Origin: Lunularia cruciata
Lineage: Eukaryota; Streptophyta; Marchantiopsida; Lunulariales; Lunulariaceae
Reading direction: 5' to 3'
Assembly: GCA_948567375.1 (NCBI GenBank)
Contig: OX419757.1
Span: forward strand, 67,704,001 to 67,768,000
DNA length: 64,000 nucleotides
The notes under the pieces are model-generated. The model was given only the letters and a program-made list of their open reading frames with translations. It made no database searches and was not told the origin of the DNA. The position numbers and the translations under genes are program-made. Below are positions 10,801-24,559 of this stretch, piece by piece. How positions within the stretch are numbered: the stretch's first letter is position 1; every line of letters begins with the position of its first letter.

Positions 10801-13800
10801 CACCACGAGTTTATAGAATCGGGCCTCTAAATAATGGACTGATCTTGTCTATCTCAAGTCTCTATATCTATTGATGTTTGTAAGCTGGCATGGTAAGTGT
10901 GAGAGACTGAGTGTGATATCTTGGTTGTCATTTGTGTACGTGTGGGGTAAGGAAATATTAAAATCGCGTGGAGATATTGATCATCTCAACGTCAAGATGA
11001 TACCCTTGAGCAGAAGGTTATAAAGTTGAATATACTCCATGCACGATCAAGCGTCTAGCATTGATCCTAGACCATTGTCATGTTCCAAAGGGTAACCACA
11101 TGTTGTTAAAATTCAGAATGAAGAAATAAAGTTTTCCATTGAGACTAATCGAAAAGCTGAACATATTTGGAACATGAGTGTAGCTATCTAGACGAATAAA
11201 AGAGCTCACATGGTCGTTTATGAAAAATAATACTTGCGAGAGGACTGAATTTGAAGGAGTAATGGCTCTCATCGCCAGACCCTGGAATACCTCACTCTGG
11301 GGTGTAAGACCATGCAACTAGCGGCTGGGATCCGTTGAAGAGAGACATGTTTATCACGAAGTTCGTTATCAACGGAATTGTCCGGGGATGTCAGCACCAT
11401 CGTTTTAATTAAGAAACGGTAGGCTTTATCGTTACTGCATTCAAGTCACTCTTCACTCTGCGGTCCTTAGCATGGTGTTTTGCTGGGTCTCCAAAGGTGG
11501 AAAGAGATACTTTAAGGTTCAGACATGAGAAGAAAAGAAGACAAGTTTGCCTTCCGGACAGGCAAGACCAGCCAATCGCAGCATGTGGGATCTCATCAGT
11601 GGACTCTTCTTTCGAGTATCTCATAGACTCTGTACAGAATTGAGGGATTAACCACACAAAGTGTTCGTCGTTCATGTAGACCCTCACTGCCACTTCCATT
11701 GTGAAGATCTGTGAACTTTCATGTCAAGAAGTCGCTGAAATGCAAGACGTGGGCAGATGGGACGGAGTCTATTGGGAGAAATCTAGACACGATGATGCTT
11801 TTCAAATCAAATGCTCTCTGCAGGCGCCGCGAGAGACCGATAAGGCCAGTCACTCGAAGACATAAGAGCTGACTGTTCATGAAACTTCTGTCCTGGGTAG
11901 ATTGATACTTTGATTATCCTGCACTCAACTTCTTCATGAACATGAGGGCGAACTGGTCATGATCATTAGTTTGAAGTAGAGTAACTTCAGTAACCTGTAC
12001 ACAACTAAATATACTGTCCTGCAATCGTGGTCGAAGTCATGCGCTTCACAAGAAAGTAGAATCAGGTCTTGATGATGTTTTACTTTATACACCACACCAA
12101 TGCAGATGCTTGTGCACTTCACCAAAGATCTAAGTGGATCAAGTCAGCCACTGGATGCTCTGGGGCTCGATACGGTCTGGCAAAGTGTTCTCGTGTGCCT
12201 TCCTCTGCGATTTCCTTCACTATCAAGGATCAACCTCCGAGATCGCCAGTATGTCGATCTTTGATACTGAAGAATCACTGGTGACTAAGCCTTTCGTGAT
12301 GAGATATCTGAATGTTTAAGTTTCATTTAGTTTAGTTTCTTGGTGGAGACAAAGTCCGGTTTATTCCCTGAGAAGCGAGCAAAATTTGTCAGCTTATCAA
12401 GCAAGCAGCATTCTTTGTATTTGACAGCCATCATGCAAAGAATTCTGCTTTTCAGGTCGATGTCAATTCTATCCTTATAAAGAGAAGGTTTGGGACAGGC
12501 AGTTAATATAAGGACAAAAGAAGCAGCATTGCTCAAGAGGATTGTGCTGCTCGGAAGTGGGACTACATTTTTGTAGAAGCTGTCAATGTTTACAGGCCAG
12601 GTGCTCTAAACTGAAGGAAAATTCGTCTGACACTCTCAGAATATCAACCTTGTAATCATTTTGGATCCAGAATGCTCGGAAGTTGTGATGCTGCAGATTC
12701 TGCAGCGTGATAATATTAGCTTCAGCTGGGATTCTTCACATGCTTGTCCAGACAAGTCGTAAGTTGAGCACTTCTGTTGTTCACTGAAATTACTTCGAAG
12801 CATTCGTGTCCTCACAGAACCTTGCGACTAGATGTTTTAGTTTTGCAAACTCTGGGGCTCAGGAACCTTTACTATGTCTCTTCAGTAAAGAAAAGCTTGT
12901 GACCCCAGCTCTGACAGAATCATGAGAAATCTGATTGGAGATTGAGTGGTTTTAAGGTAACGATCCAGTCAGATTCCTTCCCAGCGTGGGTCAGAAGATC
13001 GAGAGCAGTGATACTTTTAATAATGACAACCACTGCTGGTTGTAGTGACAGGCACCAGACAACATCATAGCTGGCTTGCAATATTTGCTTGATCTCCACA
13101 TGTTCTAACCAAAGAAACACGATAAATATGTTCTGATAGTACCAATTTGAGCGGATGCAAAAGCTCCCGAGGAAAAAGCTCTCAAGAAAAGCTTAAAAAT
13201 ATATTGTTCAGCTTCAAGAAGAACTTTCTTTAGAGTCACATAGCCGTACTCAGCAACACACGAAAGGCAAGTTTTCTGATTGGCTCTTTCTTCTGTTCCC
13301 ACCCGAAACTTCCATATAGTCGGTGCACAGATACCCAAGTACAAGTTGCAGAATACGAGAACTTCTTTAATCAAGGGGTTCGATCAGACTTCTCCAAGTA
13401 ATCCATCCTGTGGCAGAAATGCACGGCAAGGAACTTATCTCCTACAAGTAAGAATTTACGGAAGCCCATGCTCACCGAGTGTTTAGACATCTGTACCTCT
13501 ACTTTCTTACGCCCTTCAGACATCAGTTCCACCTTGTAGACATGAATCGTATAACAAGGTCCAGGGTTCATGAGTTTCATTCCTAGATCCAACAACGAGA
13601 AGCTTGAGCTCAATATCGTAGTATGCGTCAAGAATCCACCACAACTAAAGGCTTCTGTTCGAAACACCTGCACTATTTGGTTAACTTGCAGAAACTAACC
13701 ACTGAAAAGGATGAATCAGATGGTCTTTTCCTCTACCTGTGGATTTGTGCCTACGAGATACCGTTTGTTGGTCAGGGTGCAAAATCATTCCCAGATTCTG

Positions 13801-15952
13801 ATTGCTGTGCTCATCAATACACCTTGCCAATGGGATGCTTGTCGTTTGACAGTCGTGAAATGTTATATTTTGCTCAAAGTTTATCCACTAGTTTCAAATA
13901 AACTGTTAAAAGGAAGTTTGTCGCCACTCGCTCCTCGGACAACAAACTGAGAAGAGGGCTCCAATAATGCACCCGATAGGTTGGAATTCATTACGACTAA
14001 AAGATGGCTGCAGGTAACTTTTTATCGTTCGTTTATCTACTACCCTAGGTTCTTTCTACGCCTCAAAGTATACAGTAGCATGAGCCTCAACATCCAGGCT
14101 CGCCCATGACAGTCTATCCACCACTTTTGAAAGGGAAACAAATATCTTTAACTTGTCCTTTCAAGAATCTAAGATCCCCCTGAAATCCCGGTTACCACTA
14201 GGGATGATTCTTTCCTGCATTTTACATTGAATCGACTTTGCTCGGACCTAAAGCGCTCTAACTGACCCGATCTAATAGTTCTCATGTCAGAATAGGTAAA
14301 CAACCACGAGCTAATGATAGAAATGGTCAAAATGGATCACTCTTGACATCAATATATGCATACGCGGTCATCCAGTAGGATCTTGCCTTTTATCTTGCTC
14401 TCTGTGCTTGACTATCATGGATCATAGTCATGGATCAAATGGCTAAGAACGCACAATTGTCAAAGACAAAGGACCTGGGAGAGAACACTGAGAAATGAAC
14501 ATGAACTCATCAACCTCGGGTTAGGCTAGTGTTCTAATCACTCCTGTCCTCTGGAAGTGATTTTCAACTCTATGCTAACCGTCGCTTGAAAGTCCCGTAT
14601 TGTCAAGATTTACATTTTGGTCTCTATTTACTGCCTACACATCATCAATCTTTCCTCCACCGTCAACTCTTAGCCCTTAGCACCAGAAATATACTGTGCA
14701 TCACCGTCGATTCCTCCTGTTGGTCGTTGTCTCTGCCACCACATAGCGTTCGGATCGTGTCATCCAAACTAAGGATTCTTTTGTAGTGTTTGCTCCATAT
14801 GACGTAGTGATTAAAACATGAGTGCAGAATTTCATCCGCATGCGGTGGCTGGAATTTCGTCTGTTGATGTGATGTGCTCAATTGCGTCTTCTGATCACGC
14901 TCGAACACTAGCAAAACAACCTTTGTGCTCATGATCGTAACGTCACATTCTTTTTGAAAATGGATGAGGAGGACATTCCTAGCAGCAGCTACTGAACTCG
15001 ACTCCGCGTCCGTATGGAGTGAGGGTGGTTCCTAAGCCGAAGAGCTTAACGTTGGTAACATCTGTGGTCGTTTCTTTCGAAATTTATCCCGAAGACAGTA
15101 CTCGTGTACAGACCATGGATCTATATTACACGTGCACATGTAGATGAGTACTTGCTGGTTGTTGCGTCATTCAAGCTCCTGCCCATTATAGATTATTCTA
15201 CTCCAGAGATTGAGAATCCCCAGGATATTTGATCGCAGAAAGTGCGTGATGACTCCGATGGATACTATCGGTATGGTTGTTCACAGACTTGAACTAGATG
15301 CGGAATTTCTGCTTCGCAACTTACACGCTGAAAGTAAGAAATCTGGAGGCCACCAAAGGCGTTAGGTTCTTTGAATCAATCATCTTAAGGGAAGAGATCC
15401 AATATATTCTTAAACAACATCTAAGAGGTTTATAGGAGCATGTGGAGCTGTTATACTGAGACAAAATGTCGAGCAGAATTACACGGACGTGTTCGGTAAT
15501 ATTCTTCAACCTGAAAACAAAAGTTGAATTTAGGTTCTTGGACCCTGAAGAACTTCAGGACACACCACCACTCAATGCAATTAACCCGACAATTTGCACA
15601 GAGACATACACATGTTGGCATGTCCGAACATAGACATGGCGTCTTTCTACTGTTGTCCATAATTTTCTCAAAAGCGCTTGATTACTGAACCGTTTCTTTT
15701 CTCTTCCTGCAGACATAGTTACATATACACTCCTTTCGTATCTACATTTGCGCCGATATGTCTCACAATTCCCAGAACGGACAAACCTCCACTAATTTGG
15801 TTGGATCTAAACTAGCAACTGTGGATGTACCCACATGAATCCATGTTTGGGTGTATATTTCCCATAAGAATAACGCTTCGAAGCTATACACAATTGGCAG
15901 CCATTCCGTGGCGATTTGATGACAAAGAAGCATAGATCATTGGTAGCAGTCA
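7851..15952. other. 8.1 kb without a recognisable gene
   Basis: Only short frames under about 130 codons on either strand; none shows a domain, a run of compatible exons or a convincing transposon protein. The stretch lies downstream of the phosphoglycerate mutase 3' end. Base composition is more balanced (less AT-rich) than in the plainly intergenic AT-rich parts of the window, so untranslated exons, non-coding transcripts or unrecognised genes cannot be excluded. Confidence 0.35.
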
Positions 15953-18900
15953 TCAAATTAAGGAATCAACTTCTCCTTTCTTCAAAACGGATGAGATACC
16001 AAGGGGAACACCCTTCCGCACATGATTCGTAGTGGGATCAATTGGAGGCATTACGCAGCACTCAGCAAAATGGTTTCCATCATAGGTATACGCGTACGGT
16101 AGTGCTGTGACTATCTGCGGGCACAAATTTCAGAGACACAATCGGGGTTCGTATCCGTACAACAGTAAGAATTTGTGGGCACTCATCCAAAATAAAAAAC
16201 AACTCAGAGACTTTATGCAATAAAATTAAACGTGAGGAACCTAAATTTCCTCAAGCAAGTTAGATGGAAATATAATCACCTGTAGTCGAAGCATTTCTTC
16301 GTCTGAGAGCCCAGAAAGGTATGAGATGATGCATCTCAAAACATTCCCATGCGCAACAACCAAGACATTTCGTCCTTCTTTTAATCTGGGCTCTATCGTC
16401 TGTTGGAAAAAGTGAACCGATCGTATGAACGTGTCCTGTATATACACGTGAAGGAAGGAATATGTCAGTATTTTTGGCCGGCCTCGTTTCTGCAAGATAT
16501 GATATGATCCATTGAAGTGACGAGGAGAAATAAACATCCTGTAGCAAAGGTCTGTGTAAAAACCAGACTTAGAATAACATGTTTCTCTATTGCAAGTCCT
16601 CCTCGCAATATAATGAGAAAGAAACCACGTTTGTTTGACCTACCTGCAAGCTTTCTCCATTAGGAGGTCTAGTATCATGACTTCTTCGCCACTTCCTCAC
16701 GATTCCTTCACCAAATTCTTTCACGGCTGCCTCTTTGCTCAGGCCCTGTATCAGAGAAGAGCAATCGTACCAGTCAAGTTCAGCTTCAATTAATCACTTC
16801 CTACGTTATGTACCAGCTCATATCTTACAAACAACTATATCTTGAATAGAAACTGCTGATTACCTGGAGATCACCGTAGCAACGCTCATTAAGAGCAGGA
16901 TCTGCATAAACTGGAACCATCTTGCATGAGGCATGCTCCAAGGCATTTGCGGCTGCATCACGAAGGCGCAGACGGTTCTCGTCGCCTGTTTTACCTTTCC
17001 CATAGAAACCGCCCCGTACAAGAACAGGCACTCGCTTATATGTGTTCTGGATTCGAGAAGAAGTTGACAATTTAGTGACCATTCATACAATTCAAAAAAA
17101 AGTTTACTCACAGGCTATTACTTAATAAATCTCTCGTGCACCAAGGAAGTACACGTCAATGGCTTTTATCTCAGTCCACAGGTTCTATAATATAAAAACA
17201 ATTGTAGTTCCTTGAAGTACTTAACTCTAAGGACATCCAACTTGGGTTTTCAGCCCGAGTTCTTCCTACAAGGTGTTTAAGCTCGCATGACGTCCACTCA
17301 ATCTACAAATGATCTAGGAGTTCCTGGACCAGTACACTATGCACAGGTGATAGCCCTCCAGCTTCCACTGCTTGGTTTTGTGCACACTGACACTCGTAAA
17401 TTGAAGATGTATCTGACAAGCCAAGGATCAGAATAAGCGCTTGATCCAGACCGATGGAAGATATTACATAATACCCGGATTTGAGCTAAAGGTTCAGATT
17501 GAAGAGCTGGTGGTCACATCCGCTACCCAGAACTTTTGCTCGCAGATCACCCTACAGAACTATGCTTTGTAGGAGGCCATTCGCTCTGAACCTAGGCTGA
17601 CATTGACGTTACTAATTACAGTATCATCCATTCAATATAGTACTAACGCTGAAAGATATGACCATGATATTCATGGTACAGAATCAGTGTAGAAGGATGG
17701 AGCATCGCACCTGGGTCATAGCTATAAGAGCAGTTTGCTTAGCGCGACCCAAACGACTAGTGAAGATGATGTCAAAGTCGATTTCACTGACAGCTTTTCC
17801 TCCTGCTAGTGCCTCCATAAGGCCCTTCTCCGTCAAAGGAATGTCTACGTCCCTGAATATTGAAATGCCAATACACAATAAGAAAGTCGAAACTCATCAC
17901 CTCCCGATACTCGAAACCCGAATCCGTAAGCCAGAACGTGTTATGAGCTTTTCTTCGCTACATCTCGAACACCTAGTCTTTAGTAGGAACCTCCATTGCA
18001 TTGCAGATTTGGTCGCTTCTCGCCTTTTCAGCTCAGTATCTATGTGACTAAATGTCGAAGGGCAGTTCATCTTACCCAGTAAAAAGCTTGAGGTCATTCC
18101 ACATGCTCTCTCCTGCACGCCCAGGAAAAGATTCCACTTCGTTAGATTCTCCAAATCGCACCATCTATCAAACTGACTGCGTTTTGTACCTCAACATAGG
18201 ACCTTCCTTTAGGAGCAACCAGTCACATATAAGACTGGCTTCACAAAGAGGTTTCGGTTCGGTTCTTGGACATCACGAGTATCGTGATGAAAATGAATTG
18301 GACATTGTCTTAAACGCGTATGCGTCAGCTTTTCGTACAAACGAAACTACTAGTGGAGGCTGAACATAGTACCAAATGATGTTCTGACAAGGTTTTCTAC
18401 TAGGATCCTTTTAGCCAATCACTGGAAATCGCCTGGTGGACGATCTTGAGCCAGAAATGGTGAAGTTGTATCCTTTGCAACCTGAAAGTAATAAACCATT
18501 TCTTCAATCCTAGCTTCCTAGGCAGGTGGCAAAATGAGCAAAGATATGTCTATAATAAACAGGATATCAATACGGGGCTGCAAATTTCAGCACTTGAGCA
18601 CCATTCAATCGAATGCTCGGATGCAAGAATTTGAAGTCCATAGAGATGCTGCAAGTGCATATTGCAGAGACACGCCTGTCGAAAACACCGAGTTCACCAT
18701 CGGGAATTGACACAATTCAGCCAGCAAAATTCGCAGATTAGGTTCATTTGAGGTTGTCTAAGTTTTGGAAGCAGGTCCGAGATTCTGTGATTCAACGCAG
18801 ACTGAGAAACTGACAAATTGAAATTAAACCAAGATCAGTAGACGAATTGCAACTTTCACTACTCTAAAGAGCAAGGATAAATGCCGCAGCTCTAAAATCA

Positions 18901-19240
18901 TGTGGATGTGACGAAGCAACTTACCATGACGCATAAGCACCAGCTGACTCTGGAAATTCGTTAACTCTCGTTTCTTTGGAGCCGGCGCAGGATTAATGGA
19001 TTTCACGATTGTATCTCGCACTGTCTCGCGGAGTATAGTTGCAGCAGCACCAGCTGTTGGCCTGGAATGCGGAGGGAGACTCTGAGCACGAACAACAATA
19101 TGGCACGTCTTCGCATTTCTCCGACTCAAAGGAATTGGAGCATACAAATTTCTTCCTGGTAGACCATCTCCGCTAAGGAAATTGGTTCCCCCTTCTAAAA
19201 AAGGATGAAGAGCAGCCATCCGCATCGTACATGTCTCCAT
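15953..19240 (-). CDS. PGM: Phosphoglycerate mutase (dPGM/GpmA type), probably plastid-targeted
   Basis: Seven exons on the minus strand: 18925-19240, 18076-18112, 17711-17852, 16864-17046, 16644-16745, 16280-16435 and 15953-16114, all with GT-AG introns; lengths sum to 1,098 nt, i.e. 365 residues plus TGA. The histidine-phosphatase core has LVLMRHGESMW (residues about 100-110, phosphorylated His), IPLTEKG, LNERCYGDLQGL, WRRSHDTRPPNGESL and VVAHGNVLR (second catalytic His). Residues 1-90 form a Ser/Arg-rich extension lacking acidic clusters, like a chloroplast transit peptide; bacterial GpmA lacks it. The enzyme interconverts 3- and 2-phosphoglycerate. The usual Trp of FTGWVD is Asp, at the exon 2/3 junction. 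The C-terminal 50 residues differ from those I know in plant homologues, so another histidine-phosphatase specificity is possible. Confidence 0.9.
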
Positions 19241-20555
19241 TCCCACAATCAGATTTTCGCTTCCGAAAATTTTCAGCTGGAGTTTGCTCCAAATCGCAGT
19301 CGAAGAAAGCTTTCAGATATAACCAACAACAGAAGTTTTGATACCCACGAATCAACTACTCTGCCAGCTCCGAAACCACTGAAATATCCCCTTGATGAAG
19401 TGAGACATCGAAATCTATGTGAAAGTGGAGAATCCCTGCACATCACAAACTTTGTGAATGCCAACATAAATGTGTATGGCTTTATGCCAGCCTGCCCGAT
19501 AGTTACCTTTTCAGCTCAACCTCTATTCGAATTCTCATCAATTTCACCACTTTCATCATCGAACTAACAGTCACAATCTCAGACACTCCAGCCACATTGA
19601 TGGAACGAGGACAGGATGCAGGTGCGAACGGCCTTGGCCTTAACCATTCACTGGGTCATCGAAGCAACTTAGCAAAACTTGAGAGGCTCCGACCACTATG
19701 GTAAGATTGTAGGTAATATGGGACTCAGCGAATCCAGAACGTGCTACCGGACCGCGAGATCCGAATTGACCTTTACATAGACTGGGTGAATATACATGTG
19801 TATAATTACTGGCTGTATCCATCTTTAATGACCGGACAACCCCCAAATCCCCAGGCTCGGGTCCAATAGAGTGAAAGAGAGGTAATGGAATGAAACGGAT
19901 ATGGCTTGAGATTGGACGAGAAGATTAGTTCTACCTGTTCAAGAAGGCAAACAAGAGAATCATAACTGAAGTGAGTCACAGTGACTCATTGTTCCTCCAC
20001 GGATCTGTCTGATCAGCGGAAAAGAAGAAACCACTGTTCAGTTTTGACTTTGATTAGGACACCAGGAGTAGACAAAAACGAGGTCCCACTAATCTGAATT
20101 ATTCAACAACCATCCAATCGAGCAGCAGAAGGAAGCGACGAATGTGAATCATAGTTCACGACTTTTGTTACAAATCCTATCTGAACCAGCCTTCGTGATC
20201 TCTTTTGTGGCTCTCACTCTACCAACAACAACGAGTAGTGATTCTCCTGCCCGAGATATTCTTACGTGTCCAAATCCCCGGATTTCTCTCTATGAGAATT
20301 CGTGGCTCCTTGAACTCAGGGGATATATATCCTGGATTGATGCCACCTGTATGCTCGTGACCGAGTCCTTCGGGTCTAATCATTCCCAATATCCCATCTT
20401 TTTGAGACCGTTGCTGGCAACATGAGGTCGGAGAATATCAGGAGAACAAGCATTGTCATAACAACAAAACGCCCACTTCGCTGGCTCGACTGGGCAACGT
20501 AAGAAGATGTCTCCTTTAATTTGGAGCTAATGATGGAAACTATTATCAAGCAAAT
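19241..20555. other. Upstream region of the phosphoglycerate mutase gene
   Basis: About 1.3 kb before the mutase start, presumably holding its promoter and 5' leader. I see no clear TATA box placement, no second gene and no repeat. A 93-codon plus-strand frame at 20144-20425 has no recognisable domain. Confidence 0.35.
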
Positions 20556-20559
20556 TTAA

Positions 20560-21130
20560 TGTAGGAGACACAATTAGTCGTACATGACTGAAATGCCTTT
20601 TAGCAAAACTTTTCTGCATATGTTTAGTTGGCTTAGTAGTGGGGTTCTTGGACTTAACTCATATTTTGAAGGACTCATGGACTAGAGTATGCCTTTAAGT
20701 TATTTGAATGAGATTTGGAGCAATAAAATCCAAGTCTTTAAAGAAGAAAGAACAAACTCCTGGTACACCTGATTCCGATTAAAACTAACAAGTTAGTAAA
20801 ATCAATTACATATAGCAAAAAGGAGATAAAACTAACATAACCTAAGAATGCTAAGAATGTTCTAGAAGCATCTAAGAAGTTTCTTGGTAGAATTATTTAG
20901 AAGCATCTGGGAAGCTTTGGGTTAGAACCTTCTAGGAAGCTTCTAAGGATTGAGTAACTTGTTTGTAAATTTTGTAGTTAGCTTAGCTTATATGAACAGT
21001 AATGGCTAGCTTAGCTTGCACTCCAAGAAAGGGGTTTTTGAGAAGGAACCTTCCTTGGAAACTTCTTGAGAACCTCATACCTAAGTGATCCATAAATACC
21101 AAGGTCAGAGCTCATGCTAGGCATTCTAAG
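20560..21130 (-). repeat. HSE-rich dispersed repeat, copy 2 (inverted)
   Basis: Diverged reverse-complement copy of 6780-7320, with GAAccTTC, GAAgcTTC and similar blocks at about 20860-21060. It lies on the other side of the mutase gene from copy 1. The GAA/TTC blocks are less well phased than in copy 1, consistent with an older or more decayed copy. Confidence 0.5.
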
Positions 21131-22551
21131 TTTCCCTTATTTGAGAGTTCCAATGTTATCTTACACTCTTATCTTTCATTCTCTTATTTCTCTCTTCAGT
21201 CTTTTATACCAACTCTAATGGTGCAAATTGTAATTCTAACCATGTGATCATTAGCCCTAATGCAAAATCTGGAGGCCTCTAAGTAGTCTCCAAGCAATCG
21301 TTGGTATAGCAATGATCACCATGAATATCACTCCAACATCCTAGCAAACTAGCTTTGGTGCTACAAATGTCATGACACCTAAAAGATGGTCATCCATCTA
21401 TGTACTTTTGAGTTTCACATTCCTAGGGAATTGAAAGCTATATAGTAACCAACTTATGCATATTATTAAAGATGCAATTCCATGCCTATGATAATTATAA
21501 ATTATTCATTAAACCATAATACCTTGTATATTGCTAAGTCTATCACTGTAAGCATTAAAATTTTAGTCCAATATCCATACTTGAAAGATGTCTTGGAAGA
21601 TGGTTTGTAGTCAATAGTTTGGAGTTTAGGCATTGATGGAGGCAATTATGGATAACAATCAATATGTATATTGCATTGATGTTGTTAGAAAAATTTCTAT
21701 CACCAACAAGAAATGTAAATTGCAAAGCCATTCAACCTCTTAAATTCAAAGTTTAGCCCATTGATAATTATAAATACTTTTATACATAAATATGGATTTT
21801 TTTTAAGCTAGTCTATGTTTTGATCTCAATAAAAAATATCATATACCTATGGGTTATTTAACCAATGGTTAGATTGAGATTATAAATGCTGGTTCATATT
21901 TGTCAAAATAGTTATTATAATAATGAAAATGATTATGATAAATATATCAGTGTAAATATTGTATATACTAGCACATGTGTATAATTTATAACTATTTTTT
22001 GATATATTTAGTTGCGTATTCTTTATCTATATCAAATTAGTGGTGTTTTTGAAGTTTTATTCAATATCAAATATTCTAACCATAATGAAATCTCACATTT
22101 AAACTTAACATCTTTTATAAGTATCAATACATCAATAGTAAGGGTAGTGCTGTTTCTTACTAAAATGCTTCATAGGATTCTAACTTCAAAGACACCTTAA
22201 AGTTTGGAAAAATCTTGGATTTCCATGATTACAGTGATGTCTAGATGTAATTCATGTTTATACGATAATTTTATATTATAAGTAGGAAATTGATATTTCC
22301 ACACTTCTTGCAAATAATTTTGAGTTCTCTTGTCAAATTGGAGAATTCTAAATTAGTAGACGTTCAAGCATTTATGCAACATTGATGCCTAAACTCAACC
22401 CTCGTTCTCCGTCCTCATGCCATCTATTGCCAAATTGCTTGTCAGTCATACATCTCTTCTGTAGCCTTGCTTGCTTAATTGTGCAATATCATTGTCCAAA
22501 CTCACGCTCTAATATAGAGGAATAATGTTTTGAGAATCAGCCAATTGCTTC

Positions 22552-22604
22552 TTCACTTCATCAACCAATCTGTTGAGAATTTCACTTCATCAACCAATCT
22601 GTTG
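22552..22604. repeat. Exact 24-bp tandem duplication, period 29
   Basis: A 24-base unit starting TTCACTTCATCAACC occurs at 22552-22575 and again, identically, at 22581-22604. Looks like a recent local slippage or repair duplication. Confidence 0.85.
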
Positions 22605-23872
22605 CAATTCTCAAGGCAGTGAAGAGAAATGGGGTAGGAAGAAATGCAAGCGTGACAAGAGATAAAAGAGAAGCAAACACTCTTGATTTTGGCACTCATG
22701 TGGAATTACAAGAAGCGAGGGGTATTTCTTTGAGATTGGGATGGTGCAAGGAGGATTATTTTAAAGAATTTCATGCAAATGCGTGCATTTTTTGAGTTGA
22801 ATTGAACTTATTTGATTTAAATTCTTTGTGGTCCATATTGCAGTTGAGGATGTGGATACAGCCAAAAAATAATATTCTAGAAATTTTCCTTTATACAAGA
22901 ATCACTAACTGAGGATTTTCCACAATGGCATGTACCAAAGAACAAGATTGTTAGTGACTATGTTCATATTAGAGCATATTTTTGCTTTGTGTATCTTAAC
23001 AGTACAAAAGAAAGCTTAATATCAAAGATTTTGATTTGGATAGAGTTAAGATTCTGATTAAATGATGTTGCAAATATCTTCTCTCAAAACATTGATCTAC
23101 CAAACTATCATGTTCTTCAAACTCTTATATTCTCTATCATGAATCTAAGCCATCTCAAACTTCTGTGATCATTGTAGAGATTTAGCAGAATTTGATGGAC
23201 AAGACGTTGGTTAAACAATGGCCTTATCTGAAAGTCGATCATCATAACAGTCATGAATTTTCTTAACATTCACCAGAAGAGTTGGCCTTGAACTTCAAGG
23301 AAAACTCCACCCAAATTCTCCTTAACTCTTGGGAAGGTCATCTAGGAAGTTGATCAAGGCAATCGTCCATGGAGCTAGCCCCGAACTTCATAGCAAACAT
23401 CCCTAATTTACTAAACATTCATTTATTTGGCGCAGATCATCCTGGAGCATGTCAATGCCAATAGAGAAATGCAATTGCGAGCAAAGTTTCAAAGATCACA
23501 TGGTGTCCCATTTGAACTATTTGGACGAGCTACTGCATACCCAAAAATAATAAAAATTTATTTATATATATAAACCTAGAAGAATCATGCACTTCCTTAC
23601 TTGCTTGGAAAAAACTTGGAAAATCTGACTTGGAAGAAATGGTTGCTACTTGACTAACGAAAAAGAGGATGATATTAAAAGTGATGGGAGTGAAAATTTC
23701 AACAGCCGGTGGTGACTGGAAAGGGAAAAAAATTCAAAATCTGGATACAAAATGCATGCAAAATCTAGATGAAGAATAATAAACAAATGCAAAAGCTCTC
23801 ACAAGCTCCAGAGCACCTACTTCTGGCTGGAAGATTGTTGTCGCTAGATGCTTACTTCCGCCATATGCTTAC

Positions 23873-24021
23873 GAATCCACTGCCAAATTTGGGAAGGATG
23901 TAGAAATCAGACAAATATAGTTAAACATCTACTAATTTAGAAACTTAGGAATCCACTGCCAAACTTGGGAAGGATGTAGAAATCAGACAAATATAGTTGA
24001 ACATCTACTAATTTAGAATTC
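23873..24021. repeat. 76-bp tandem duplication
   Basis: Unit beginning GAATCCACTGCC occurs at 23873 and 23949, period 76, with only a couple of substitutions over the unit. Local recent duplication in intergenic DNA. Confidence 0.85.
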
Positions 24022-24559
24022 CTCAACTTGGCGGAAACTTAGAATTGTTGATAATTACTGGCAGTAGGTGTGGAAATATAGTAAATGGTGGGGAAATATC
24101 AGTTGCCTAGAAGTATTGCTGTTTGGAAAGGATAAGATGCAAAGATTCTGTAGTGAAGTTTGCTTTACTACTTCATTAGATTTTTCAAACTGAACTAAAA
24201 GTATTGTACAAGAAGACAAAATACTTACGTGTATTCAAGAATCTCATATCACACAAGTACACTTTAGTCAAGAAACTTAAGAGCAATTATGGCATCAGTT
24301 CATATCTAATTGATTAATTGATTAATTAATTAATTGCTTATAGGTATAGATTATCAACAACTATCTATATAGAGCTTCATTTGGAGTCCTTGAAAAAAAC
24401 AAGAAGTTATGATCCTTGACATAAATTGGCCAATATGACAATTAACTCAAAATCATATCATATTATTTTTTCTTTAATAAGAAAACCTAATATACATACA
24501 CTAGTCATTAGTCTTTTTGACATTATATCAAGACTAATCCATATCTATAATAAGTAATA

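Larger units (their letters stand above)
21131..24555. other. AT-rich intergenic DNA
   Basis: Very AT-rich, many stops in all frames, no gene. It contains the two short tandem duplications listed separately and a TTAA/ATTG-rich low-complexity stretch near 24300-24340. It forms the insertion target of the methyltransferase element. Confidence 0.5.

Noticed and set aside
18826-18924. Mutase first exon extended beyond LVLMRHG
   Set aside because: A GTAAGT donor after CATG joins the 37-nt exon that supplies ESMWNDL in phase; the extension is intron.
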